Positions 8,115 to 16,351 of a stretch of 64,000 bases of DNA are shown piece after piece; the stretch's first letter is position 1; each line of letters opens with the position of its first letter. The stretch is from Acidimicrobiales bacterium (GTDB lineage: Bacteria; Actinomycetota; Acidimicrobiia; Acidimicrobiales; SZUA-35), in assembly GCA_020630065.1 (NCBI GenBank), contig JAHDCC010000015.1:1-64000 (forward strand), read 5' to 3'. The notes under the pieces were generated by a model that did not search any database, was not told the DNA's origin, and saw only the letters and a program-made list of their open reading frames with translations. The position numbers were made by a program, and so were the translations under genes.

Positions 8115-8885
8115 TTATTTAATGTCGCTGGTTAAGGTGCGCCACATGCCGATGATCGACAGCCCGACAGTCCAGGCCAGAATGATGCCAGCGGTAGCCC
8201 AAACCCCGTAGCTGATGGCACCTATTTCTGTGTTGTCGAGTGCGTCATCGATAAGCAGTGCTTGGATCGCTTGAATTGGCATTATCGATGTGAGTCGTAA
8301 GTCGACGAGTGCGAGCGGTAAAACGATGAAGCCTTCGATAGCGAACATCCACGCTGCGAGTAAACCGACGCCAATAATCTGGTTGCGGAATATCGACCCG
8401 ACCGCCAAACCTATAGCCGTATACGCCGAGGTTGCCAAGGCAACACCGAACAAGATTCTCGAAGGTGTCGACCCCCACGGGACTTCACCGACCCGGATAA
8501 GCGCCCAAGTCAGCACAGTGACCAGCAGAGCGCTGAGTAAAATGCCGGCAAACAGTAACCCGAATAGAAGGTACGCTCCGAGACGGGCCGAGGCCTGAGG
8601 CCACCGTGTTGGGGTGACAAGATGGTTCAAATATTCGGTACGGTGCCGAATTTCGCTGGTCGCTCCGATGGCGCCAATGAACATGGCGAGAGGAATAGCG
8701 GCGGCTGCCCCAGATAACAAACCGGCGACTTGGCCTTCGGAAAGCGTCGGATCGCCGTCTTGATATTCGATCCAACCGATCTGAATGACAGCTGCGACCA
8801 GTGCGACAACGGCGGCAACTCCTAAAAGGACGCGTGGAGTGCGTACCGTCCACAATTTCAGTAGTTCAGCTTGGAACAGTCTCAT
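8115..8885 (-). CDS. ABC-2 type transporter permease
   Basis: A 256-residue membrane protein with about six hydrophobic segments (near residues 19-37, 55-75, 105-130, 140-165, 170-195, 228-248). It starts with MRLFQAELLKLWTVRTPR, typical of ABC-2 permeases acting with a separate ATPase. Its start codon overlaps the stop of the ATPase gene by four bases (ATGA), so the two are made together. Such pairs export lipids, peptides or drugs, or provide self-resistance; the substrate cannot be read from sequence. Confidence 0.85.
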   Translation of the reverse strand: MRLFQAELLKLWTVRTPRVLLGVAAVVALVAAVIQIGWIEYQDGDPTLSEGQVAGLLSGAAAAIPLAMFIGAIGATSEIRHRTEYLNHLVTPTRWPQASARLGAYLLFGLLFAGILLSALLVTVLTWALIRVGEVPWGSTPSRILFGVALATSAYTAIGLAVGSIFRNQIIGVGLLAAWMFAIEGFIVLPLALVDLRLTSIMPIQAIQALLIDDALDNTEIGAISYGVWATAGIILAWTVGLSIIGMWRTLTSDIK

Positions 8886-9838
8886 CGTTGCTCCTGATTT
8901 GGTTGCGTCGGTACAGGAGCCGAAGCTAGGTCGACACCTCGTGGAGCGGGTTGGGGGTCGGACACTAACTGGAAGTAAAGCGATTCAAGTCGGCTCTCTA
9001 GAGGGGACAGTTCATGCAGGGTTATCCCTGCTTGCCCTAATTTTTCGCCGACTGTTGTGCTGGTGGCGGCTACGTCGAAACATGTGGGGTCATCCGCGTT
9101 GTTGGATATCGATAACCCTTCGGCGACCAATAGTTGCTGCGCCTGTTCAGCTTGTGGGGTTCGAACTCTAACTCCGGATGCGACCCTATTCATCAGTTCG
9201 TCCATTGATGCCGCAGCGCGTAGTTTTCCTCGACTGATGATGACGATGTCGTCGGCGATTTGTTCGGTTTCTGCCAATACGTGGCTAGATAGTAGAACGG
9301 TTCGTCCTTCGTCGGCTAGTTTGCGTAGCGTCCGGCGGAGCCATTGAATTCCTTCTGGGTCGAGGCCGTTTAATGGTTCGTCGAGGATTAACACTGGCGG
9401 GTCGGTGAGCATGGCGGCCGCCAAACCGAGCCGCTGTTTCATGCCGGTCGAGAATTTCCCTACTCTTCGTTTGGCCGCGTACCCTATTTCGCTGAATTCT
9501 AGGGCGGCGTCGATCCGGGTTTCGTCGACTCCTGCTGCGATCGCCAGTATTTGAAGATGGTCTTTGGCTCGTCGTCCGGGGTGGAAACCGCCGTCGAGTA
9601 GTACCCCGACGGTGTGGAATGGTTGCGGTAGTTCTTGGTATCGTTTTTCGCCGATGAGTGCGCTGCCTGACGTTGGGTCGGTCAGGCCAACAAGTATCCG
9701 TAGAGTCGTTGTTTTTCCCGACCCGTTTGGCCCTAGAAAGGCGGTGACTCGCCCGGGTTTGGCGGTGAACGAAACATCGCTTACCGCCTCGGTTGTTCCG
9801 AACCGTTTAGTCAGTCCGTCGATCGTGAGAGTGGCCAT
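8882..9838 (-). CDS. ABC transporter ATP-binding protein
   Basis: A 318-residue ATPase. Walker A GPNGSGKTT is at 36-44, a signature of the form STGMKQR at 130-136, Walker B LILDEP at 150-155 and the H-loop His at 186. The STGM signature replaces the classical LSGG, as is common in ABC-2 drug-type ATPases. Residues 220-318 are an accessory region ending in a Pro/Gln-rich tail. First gene of a two-gene operon with the overlapping permease. Confidence 0.9.
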   Translation of the reverse strand: MATLTIDGLTKRFGTTEAVSDVSFTAKPGRVTAFLGPNGSGKTTTLRILVGLTDPTSGSALIGEKRYQELPQPFHTVGVLLDGGFHPGRRAKDHLQILAIAAGVDETRIDAALEFSEIGYAAKRRVGKFSTGMKQRLGLAAAMLTDPPVLILDEPLNGLDPEGIQWLRRTLRKLADEGRTVLLSSHVLAETEQIADDIVIISRGKLRAAASMDELMNRVASGVRVRTPQAEQAQQLLVAEGLSISNNADDPTCFDVAATSTTVGEKLGQAGITLHELSPLESRLESLYFQLVSDPQPAPRGVDLASAPVPTQPNQEQR

Positions 9839-9908
9839 CTGAAAATACTAGTAGTTGTTGGCTCGTAAACGAGGTCGCTATATCTTTGCTGATTGTCGGC
9901 TGTTGGCG

Positions 9909-10661
9909 TTAGGTCCAATCGAAGGTCAAAAGCGCAATTTTTGAGGCCGGGTCGTAGAAGAGAAGATTGGTGCACGGGTTCGCGCCGAATTCGTTTCCTT
10001 CGAGCGATCCCACGTAGGTGAATGTTCGGTTATCTGTTGTGAGCGGAAAGAACGCGGAAGTGTGAATATCATCGGTGGAGCCCGGTTTGGCCGGCGCTCC
10101 CCAGCGTGAAACGTAGTCGTCGTTTGAGACTATGATTTGTTGTTCTTCGAGGGGAACCTCGGAACAGACTCGCCAGTTTGCGTCGGCCGGATAGCTGCCT
10201 AGGAACATCTGGTTTTCGAGTTGGTCGTGGGGGAGTTTGCCCTGGTGGTAGCTTTGTTTCGCTTGGTTGTATCGGTCTCGTATGTCGGCTGTGTGGGCAG
10301 CGAGTTCGTCGCCGATTTCTGTTTCGTAGGATGGGTTTTTGGGAAACGCTCCCCGTAGTGCTGTTGGATCGTCTGCCAGTAGTTTCTGAAGGAAGAAACG
10401 TTCGTCGGCTCGAAAGCGGTAGCGGTTGTCAACGACGTCGAAGGCAACCCAGTTCGGTCGGCAAAAGTCGGTGTGGAATGTTTTGGTGTATTCCCCAATT
10501 ATCCCGTCGCATGGTTCTATCGGGCTGATGAAATGAAGTGTGGTGTGAGGTTCGAGTCCGGCTTGTGTGGCGTTGACTGTGGCCAGTGGAAGGAAATGGT
10601 CTTTATGCATGGCTGTGTCGCCGGCAAAAACGGTTTCGGGTTCGGGAAAGAACGTGGTCAT
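9909..10661 (-). CDS. Conserved-looking protein of unknown function (third gene of HTH operon)
   Basis: A 250-residue soluble protein without signal peptide or membrane segment. It is rich in aromatic residues, with a helical middle (about 120-150) and an ending FTYVGSLEGNEF followed by LLFYDPASKIALLTFDW. That ending faintly recalls DUF1963/YwqG-like proteins, but I cannot confirm a family. Its ATG overlaps the stop of a 35-codon gene (ATGA), and an HTH gene lies just before that, so it is the likely effector of a three-gene operon under palindromic operators. Confidence 0.65.
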   Translation of the reverse strand: MTTFFPEPETVFAGDTAMHKDHFLPLATVNATQAGLEPHTTLHFISPIEPCDGIIGEYTKTFHTDFCRPNWVAFDVVDNRYRFRADERFFLQKLLADDPTALRGAFPKNPSYETEIGDELAAHTADIRDRYNQAKQSYHQGKLPHDQLENQMFLGSYPADANWRVCSEVPLEEQQIIVSNDDYVSRWGAPAKPGSTDDIHTSAFFPLTTDNRTFTYVGSLEGNEFGANPCTNLLFYDPASKIALLTFDWT

Positions 10662-10765
10662 GATCGTTGTAGTTCGTCGATTTCTTTTTGGGCTGCGGCG
10701 GCTAGTTCGGTTCGGTCGATGTTCATATCTTTGATTCGACTTCTCGATTTTTTGCGTCGCAGCAT
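10658..10765 (-). CDS. 35-residue basic small protein
   Basis: ATG at 10765 lies 5 bases after the stop of the HTH gene, and its TGA overlaps the ATG of the 250-residue gene. The product has a basic start (MLRRKKSRSRIKDM) and an amphipathic, acidic second half (TELAAAAQKEIDELQ). Perfect packing between two coupled genes is the main support. It may be a real microprotein or only a translational relay for the downstream gene. Confidence 0.55.
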   Translation of the reverse strand: MLRRKKSRSRIKDMNIDRTELAAAAQKEIDELQRS

Positions 10766-10770
10766 GATGA

Positions 10771-10998
10771 CTAGTCGTTCCTTTCAGGTTTGTTGATTCG
10801 TTTGGCGTAACGCTTGTGTACTGCCTGTTTGGTGACGCCTAGGGCGGCTGCAATTTGCGACCATGTCCAACCCTGGTTAATCGCACGTTGTACCGAAGCA
10901 GCTTCTAACTGGTCTGCGGTGCGTCGAAGTGCTACTACCGCTGCTAGTGCCGACTCGGTGTCTTCTGGCGGTGGTAGTTGGTTGAACTCAAAGCCCAT
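10771..10998 (-). CDS. Small helix-turn-helix DNA-binding protein
   Basis: About 75 residues from ATG at 10998; TTG at 11007 is an alternative. The C-terminal helix-turn-helix WTWSQIAAALGVTKQAVHKR has the form of a sigma-70 region 4 or Trp-repressor-like HTH, and the N-terminal half is a helix (ESALAAVVALRRTADQLEAA). It probably binds the palindromes that overlap its own start and promoter and so represses its three-gene operon. Confidence 0.75.
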   Translation of the reverse strand: MGFEFNQLPPPEDTESALAAVVALRRTADQLEAASVQRAINQGWTWSQIAAALGVTKQAVHKRYAKRINKPERND

Positions 10999-11002
10999 GT
11001 TC

Positions 11003-11046
11003 GTCAACCTTAGTTGACGAACATGGGCTTGTCAACTAAAGTTGAC
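11003..11046. promoter_or_regulatory. Tandem palindromic operators of the HTH operon
   Basis: Two copies of GTCAAC-N4-GTTGAC occur: 11003-11018 (spacer CTTA) and 11031-11046 (spacer TAAA), with centres 28 bases apart. The first is the core of a longer perfect inverted repeat with 17-base arms (10992-11008 and 11013-11029) that covers the start codon. Arrangement and position point to autoregulation by the HTH protein. Confidence 0.7.
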
Positions 11047-11077
11047 GACTGGTATGTGGTTGAAGTTTCGTGAAAGG

Positions 11078-12280
11078 CTACTCGGTGGTTGTGTCTGGGG
11101 TCGGTGATTCTTGATCCAGAAACTCCGCAAGCGAGGTTCCAAGTGCCTTTGGCTGATCTTCTTGTATGTAGTGGCCAGATCCATCGAGGGTCACCACTGT
11201 TGTGTTGGGGAATGTTTGTTCCGCAAACGCAGTTTGGGTGACGAGTTCCCCGTCGTTGTCTGGTACTTGAACGTTGCTCAACAGGCCTGGGTTGGCGGCC
11301 ACTACCAGTTTTGGAATCTCGGTTTCGGTGAGATAGTCGGTTGTTCGTTGTACGAAGGCGGCGGCTTCGGGGTTCTCATCTAGGGTCGGAAAGGCAAGGG
11401 GTCCTGAGTTGAGCATGACGGCTGCTGTTTCTTTAGGGTTGTCCCAGCCGAAGTTGTAAACCTCGAGATCGGATTCGTCTAGACCGTTCGCCACCGACTG
11501 GGGGAGAAGGTTAAGAAACGCTCGGTCTTCGCCAACTATTTTCTCGCCTAGCTCGGGGTTGCGTGCTCCTGTCAGGAATTCCGCGAATGGTCCCGGAAGT
11601 GAATCTAAGGATGGGACTGGGGTCCAGAGGGTTTCAAGCATGGTAACACTAGCTACCTTTTCTGGGTTTTGTGAAGCCCAACCTAGGCCAGCTATGCCGC
11701 CAAGGTCGTGGGTGACGAGGTTGACGTCTTCGAGGTCGAGTTCTTCGACAAACCCGTCAATGTAGTTGACATGGTCCTCGGGGGTGTATTCGATCGAGTC
11801 TGGCCTGTACGATCGTCCGTATCCAATTAGGTCAAGGGCGAATACTCGTTTGTCTTCTAATTCCGGTATGACGTTCCGCCATAGGTATGTCTGAGTGGGT
11901 ATTCCGTGGAGTAGAAGTACGACTTGGCCGTCTTCGGGTCCGGTCTCGATGTAGTGCATTCGGTCGTCGTTGACTTCGACGAATTTGGAACCTCCGGCTG
12001 ATTCAATGAAGTCTTGGTATGGCTGCGGCCAGTCGCTGAGTTGGACGCCGTTTGACGGTTCGGTGATTTCTTCTGGTTGTTCTTCTTCTGATTCCTCGAT
12101 TTCTGTGGTTGTTTCGACGGTTGCTGGCGTTGTTTGTTCGGTTTGTCCGGTGGCTTCTTCAGCGTCGCTGCCGCAGGCGGCCAGCAGTAGGGAGCTGGCT
12201 GCGATCAGTGCAGCGGCGGTTCGAGGTGTTGGGCGTCGTTTGGGTTTTTGACGTTTGCGTCGCAGTGTGTGTGGCAACAT
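11078..12280 (-). CDS. Haloalkane-dehalogenase-like alpha/beta hydrolase lipoprotein
   Basis: A 400-residue exported lipoprotein: basic N terminus, hydrophobic segment and lipobox LLAAC with Cys36, then an acidic Thr/Glu linker (40-78). The hydrolase domain shows HGIPTQTYLWRN at 125-136, the nucleophile elbow VTHDLGG with Asp192, and the catalytic His370 in GSGHYIQ. An Asp nucleophile and the HG.PT..YLWRN block are typical of haloalkane dehalogenases. However, the Asn after HG is Ile, and the Trp after the nucleophile is Leu; both normally hold the halide. An epoxide or ester hydrolase role is therefore possible. Divergent from a TetR gene with a palindrome between them. Confidence 0.8.
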   Translation of the reverse strand: MLPHTLRRKRQKPKRRPTPRTAAALIAASSLLLAACGSDAEEATGQTEQTTPATVETTTEIEESEEEQPEEITEPSNGVQLSDWPQPYQDFIESAGGSKFVEVNDDRMHYIETGPEDGQVVLLLHGIPTQTYLWRNVIPELEDKRVFALDLIGYGRSYRPDSIEYTPEDHVNYIDGFVEELDLEDVNLVTHDLGGIAGLGWASQNPEKVASVTMLETLWTPVPSLDSLPGPFAEFLTGARNPELGEKIVGEDRAFLNLLPQSVANGLDESDLEVYNFGWDNPKETAAVMLNSGPLAFPTLDENPEAAAFVQRTTDYLTETEIPKLVVAANPGLLSNVQVPDNDGELVTQTAFAEQTFPNTTVVTLDGSGHYIQEDQPKALGTSLAEFLDQESPTPDTTTE

Positions 12281-12341
12281 TTCGTTTGGTATCTCCCTGT
12301 TTTGGTCCTCGACACCGTCGCCGAGGAAACATCGTTATGAA

Positions 12342-12358
12342 AGGTAACGTTGTTACCT
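12342..12358. promoter_or_regulatory. Putative TetR operator
   Basis: AGGTAAC (12342-12348), spacer GTT, GTTACCT (12352-12358): a perfect 7-bp inverted repeat in the 180-base space between the hydrolase lipoprotein and the divergent TetR gene. Size and position fit an operator controlling one or both genes. Confidence 0.55.
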
Positions 12359-12460
12359 AGAGGTCTTATTCCCACTACGAACAATTTGTTCCACTAATTT
12401 TCCGAACCAGGTTGCTACCTTCAGAGGAGGCAATCATGTACCTGTAGGAAAGATGCCAAC

Positions 12461-13072
12461 ATGCCAAAGCGGTTCGACTACAACGAAGAACGACAACAAC
12501 AGAACAAAAGTTTGAGGACCGCCATCTTGGATGCAGCAGCTCAACGTTTACACGATGGCGGACCAAAGAACATGTCGGTGCGTGCCATCGCCTCAGACGT
12601 AGGAGCGTCGACCAAAGTAATTTACGGCAACTTTGGAAACAAGGCCGGCATCATCAAAGCACTGTACGACGATGGGTTCGAACAGCAGGTAAAGGTCTTG
12701 CTCGAAGCGGTCAAACTATACGACGACCCGATCGATAAACTCTTCGCCCTAACCACAGCGTGGCTAGAATTCGCCGACCAAAACCGACGCCTCTACGAAC
12801 TAATGTACGGGCCGCAAATACGCGACCTTCTACCAGACGAGTCAGATCGAGAAATGGGAATCCCCCTGTACACAGCCTTCGTTGAACTGATAGACGAAGT
12901 GCTACAGGCAACCCAGACAACAGAATACGACATTCGTTCCTACGTGCGATCGCTTTGGGTTATCCTCCACGGCTCCGCATCATTGGAAATCACAATGTGG
13001 ATGACCACAGAAGAAGCATCGCTTCGCGCTAACCATCTGGTGAGTTCACTCTTCGAAGTCGAACCTAACTAA
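12461..13072 (+). CDS. TetR/AcrR family transcription regulator
   Basis: A 203-residue regulator. The N-terminal helix-turn-helix lies at about 18-62 (AILDAAAQRL, MSVRAIASDVGASTKVIYGNFGNKAGII). The C-terminal part has the features of the TetR_C_33/WHG group (YDDPIDKLFALTTAWLEFA). GGAAAG upstream serves ATG 12461. It is divergent from the hydrolase lipoprotein and probably represses it and itself through the palindrome at 12342-12358. The ligand is unknown. Confidence 0.85.
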   Translation: MPKRFDYNEERQQQNKSLRTAILDAAAQRLHDGGPKNMSVRAIASDVGASTKVIYGNFGNKAGIIKALYDDGFEQQVKVLLEAVKLYDDPIDKLFALTTAWLEFADQNRRLYELMYGPQIRDLLPDESDREMGIPLYTAFVELIDEVLQATQTTEYDIRSYVRSLWVILHGSASLEITMWMTTEEASLRANHLVSSLFEVEPN

Positions 13073-13091
13073 AACGAAACCACAACCGCCG

Positions 13092-13466
13092 TTAGCTCAC
13101 CGGCACAGATGGGCAAACGCCGTTGCGTTCTCGTTCGCGCTGTAAAACAGCTTCAGCATCAACATCAGATAACGGATCATCCCACGACGGAGAGATTTCG
13201 CCCTCGGCAATCAAGGTCATGTAACGGCCGCAGCAGACTCGCAGAAACGACGTGAAGTTAGCAATGTCATGTCCGGCATCCAACGCTTCGACATACAACT
13301 TCTCTAACAGTTGAGCTATCGACATGCCATCACGAAAGGCGATATCTTCCAAACTTCGCCAGAAGAAATTCTCCAAGCGGACGCTGGTGACCGCCCCCTC
13401 AATACGAAGCGATTTGGTTCGGCTTTCCCAAAGACGCTCGTCAGCACCTATAAACAACCGGCACAT
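13092..13466 (-). CDS. Ribbon-helix-helix domain protein
   Basis: 124 residues from ATG at 13466 (MCRLFIGADERLWESRTKSL). It has the pattern of the predicted RHH proteins: KSLRIEGAVTSVRLENFFWRSLEDIAFRDGMSIAQL, a ribbon followed by two helices, and the conserved ending FTSFLRVCCGRYM. These small proteins are thought to bind DNA or act as antitoxin-like regulators. The open frame extends to 13508, but the internal ATG fits family starts. Convergent with the TetR gene, 19 bases apart. Confidence 0.75.
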   Translation of the reverse strand: MCRLFIGADERLWESRTKSLRIEGAVTSVRLENFFWRSLEDIAFRDGMSIAQLLEKLYVEALDAGHDIANFTSFLRVCCGRYMTLIAEGEISPSWDDPLSDVDAEAVLQRERERNGVCPSVPVS

Positions 13467-13600
13467 CACAGCCTCCAATCCGAGAATGTAGCAACCCAAT
13501 ACTACCACCGATGTGTCATCCGTCGCTAATGTCGAAACTAGGTCGGACAGCGCTAAAGCAGCGTCCTGAACCTCAAAACCAAACGGAAAAAGGGACCATC

Positions 13601-14203
13601 ATGACCATCGAACCAGAAACCACAGCCATCGTTCTCATCGAATACCAGAACGACTTCACATCGCCCGGAGGTGTCCTGCACGAAGCAGTCGCCCCAGTAA
13701 TGGAACAAACTTCGATGCTTGAAAACACCGTCAATGTAGTCGACGCGTTGCGCAAAGCTGGCGCAACGATCATGCACGCCCCCATAACGTTCGCTCCCGG
13801 CTACAACGAACTCTCCGACCACCCATACGGCATCTTGAAAGGTGTCGTCGACGGCAACGCATTTGTCAAAGGGCAATGGGGCTCCGAAATAGTCGACGCT
13901 CTGACACCTCACGACGGAGACATCATCATCGAAGGCAAACGCGGGCTCGACACCTTTGCCAGCACCAACATTGACTTCATCCTTCGATCCAAAGGGATCA
14001 AGACCGTGGTCCTCGGCGGATTCCTAACGAACTGTTGTGTCGAATCGACGATGAGAACTGCATACGAAAACGGCTACGACGTAATCACCTTGACCGACTG
14101 TGCAGCTGGAGTTTCAGCCGAAGAGCACGACAATGCAATCAAGTTCGACTTTCCGATGTTTTCGAAACCGATGACAAGCCTCGACCTTCTCGCGACCGTT
14201 TAA
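13601..14203 (+). CDS. Isochorismatase-like cysteine hydrolase
   Basis: 200 residues from ATG 13601, with AAAAAGGGA upstream. The catalytic triad of the family is visible: Asp18 (IEYQNDF), Lys113 (EGKRGLD) and Cys146 in GGFLTNCCVESTMRTA, with the cis-peptide loop before it. Members hydrolyse amides or vinyl ethers, such as nicotinamide, N-carbamoyl sarcosine or isochorismate; the substrate here is not known. It is transcribed alone, divergently from the RHH gene. Confidence 0.88.
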   Translation: MTIEPETTAIVLIEYQNDFTSPGGVLHEAVAPVMEQTSMLENTVNVVDALRKAGATIMHAPITFAPGYNELSDHPYGILKGVVDGNAFVKGQWGSEIVDALTPHDGDIIIEGKRGLDTFASTNIDFILRSKGIKTVVLGGFLTNCCVESTMRTAYENGYDVITLTDCAAGVSAEEHDNAIKFDFPMFSKPMTSLDLLATV

Positions 14204-14342
14204 CTCAATGACAATTAACACATTCTGGGTGTGACAGATAGATTATTCGCGACTTTCTTGCCCTCATGAGCGTATCTTAGGCAATATACGAAACTCAGAG
14301 ACGGATGTTTTTCTCTGTTTGAGGTCTTGGCGGCGGATCTAC

Positions 14343-16316
14343 ATGGGCGATAGTCAATTACCAACGCAAAACGGCGGCGTGAATGGGGCACAACGCAAGG
14401 CCCAGATTGTTGCCGTCATGGCAATACTCCTGGGTGGAATATATCTGGTCTGGAGAGCCGTAGCCACCATCAATGATGCATCTCCGGTACTGAGCTGGTA
14501 CTTCTATTTCCTAGAAGCGTGGGGGTTCTTCGGGCTGCTGCTTCTAGTACATTCGACATGGAATGTCAGTAGCGTGGCCGAGCCGCCGACGGTGACGAGT
14601 GCTAACCAGAAGTTAGCTTTGTTGATCCCCACATACAATGAACCTCCAGAAGTATTGTTGCCGACTGTTGCAGCTGCCGTCGCTGTCGATCTCCCACACG
14701 AAACCTGGGTTCTCGATGACGGCAATCGTGCATGGGTAGCGTTTTTGGCCCATGACCTCGGCGCGCAATATGTGTCTCGGACCGACGGCAAACACGCAAA
14801 GGCCGGAAACCTCAACAATGCGCTCCAGCTCGTCGATGCTGAGTTGGTCGGAATTGTCGACGCTGACCATGTTCCCAGCAAGAATTTCTTCTCCTCGACC
14901 GTTGGCTATTTCGACCGTGACGATGCGCTAGCGTTGGTCCAGACGCCTCAGGATTTCTACAACACCGACTCTTTTGAACATATGGAAGAGTTCGAGGAAG
15001 AAGCTTTCTTTTACCGGGTTATTCAACCAGGCAAGAACCTTTGGAACGCCGCATTCTGGTGCGGAACGGGTGCAATCGTTCGAACTGAAGCACTTAGAGC
15101 TGTTGGCGGTGTTGCGACCGATTCGGTCAGCGAAGACTTACTAACCACGCTTCGCCTTCATTCAAAAGGTTGGAAAACTCTTTTTCATAATCATGTGATC
15201 GCTCGCGGTTTGGCACCTAGCCAATACCAAGAGTACCGCCTCCAGCGGGATAGATGGGGAAGCGGCTCGATGGAAGTATTGCGAAGCGAAAACCCGTTCA
15301 TCAAACGAGGGCTGACACTTTCACAACGCGTCAGTTACTTGTTCAGTTTGTCGGGTTGGTTTGATTCGTGGCGGTTGTTGGGGTTTATTTTGCTGCCACT
15401 GATCGTTCTGCTGAGTGGCCAGCTCCCGATACAAGCTGATCCAGTAACCTACATTGCGTTGTTTGCACCTACATATTTCGTTCAGATGTATGCTCAACGG
15501 TTACTTGGCCGAGACAAATTTAAAGTCATCCCCGTCCTCATATTCGACCTTATTCGTATGCCGATCAGTATCGTCGCCACACTAAGACTTCTTTGGCCCG
15601 ACGCTGGTGGTTTCAAAGTAACGCCCAAAGGGCGTAGCGGAGATCAACGAAATAGAAGCGGTTGGCCGCCCTGTCAGTCAGGTCTAACTGTCTTATCAAT
15701 TGCGGCTCTGGTTTGGTTCGGTGCGAGCCTCGCAGGGCTGACACCGGTGACGTATACATCGTTGCTTGCGGTATGGATATCGGCTCTGGTAGTAGTATTT
15801 AACATCTCCCTACTCATGGTGGCAATAAGGCGCATTCGAAAGATCGATTTTGCGTCTGAGCGTCGGGCTGCATGGCGGTTTAAGAACTCCTTCGCTGCTT
15901 CTCTCAATGGCTTCCCATGTGACGTGGAATCTATCAGTCTAGCCGGGTGTAAATTACGGATCAGTAAACAAGCTTTTACAGAAGCGGGCGCCAATAAAGA
16001 ACTTTGGGTTGATAGTCAAACCAAACTGATCCTCGAGCCGGCACGATTCGATTTCGCCTCTGATGACGAAATGATTGTTTCTTTTGGTTACGGCCCAGGT
16101 CAATGGCATGCGCGAGGACAGCTGGCCAGAGCCCTCTTTCAGCAACAAGCTGATGCATCCCGACCGAACTACAATCTTTCCAATCAACAAGACCATGTGT
16201 CGGTCGCTACGATTGATATTGACCGTTGGGAGTCGGCAAACGCACCGGCGACTGCGAGCGGGGTCGCTGTCTTCGGTAACAACGAGTTGCGCTCTAAGCC
16301 AGCGGAACCAGTCTAA
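14343..16316 (+). CDS. BcsA-like family 2 glycosyltransferase with PilZ-like tail
   Basis: 657 residues from ATG 14343 (TTG at 14319 is possible). Two membrane segments at the N terminus precede a GT-A domain with TYNEP, VLDDGNR, DADH, TPQDFYN and the processive-synthase motif QRDRW near 309-313 of the longer frame. Several membrane segments follow, then a PilZ-like domain with ERRAAWRF and SISLAGCK, the RxxxR and (D/N)xSxxG type sites for c-di-GMP, here somewhat changed. It probably makes a cellulose-like or other beta-glucan across the membrane under c-di-GMP control. No bcsB, bcsZ or bcsC neighbours are present. Convergent with the giant surface protein gene. Confidence 0.85.
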   Translation: MGDSQLPTQNGGVNGAQRKAQIVAVMAILLGGIYLVWRAVATINDASPVLSWYFYFLEAWGFFGLLLLVHSTWNVSSVAEPPTVTSANQKLALLIPTYNEPPEVLLPTVAAAVAVDLPHETWVLDDGNRAWVAFLAHDLGAQYVSRTDGKHAKAGNLNNALQLVDAELVGIVDADHVPSKNFFSSTVGYFDRDDALALVQTPQDFYNTDSFEHMEEFEEEAFFYRVIQPGKNLWNAAFWCGTGAIVRTEALRAVGGVATDSVSEDLLTTLRLHSKGWKTLFHNHVIARGLAPSQYQEYRLQRDRWGSGSMEVLRSENPFIKRGLTLSQRVSYLFSLSGWFDSWRLLGFILLPLIVLLSGQLPIQADPVTYIALFAPTYFVQMYAQRLLGRDKFKVIPVLIFDLIRMPISIVATLRLLWPDAGGFKVTPKGRSGDQRNRSGWPPCQSGLTVLSIAALVWFGASLAGLTPVTYTSLLAVWISALVVVFNISLLMVAIRRIRKIDFASERRAAWRFKNSFAASLNGFPCDVESISLAGCKLRISKQAFTEAGANKELWVDSQTKLILEPARFDFASDDEMIVSFGYGPGQWHARGQLARALFQQQADASRPNYNLSNQQDHVSVATIDIDRWESANAPATASGVAVFGNNELRSKPAEPV

Positions 16317-16351
16317 GTTTGTTGACGTCGGTACGTTGCACAAGAAGTCTT

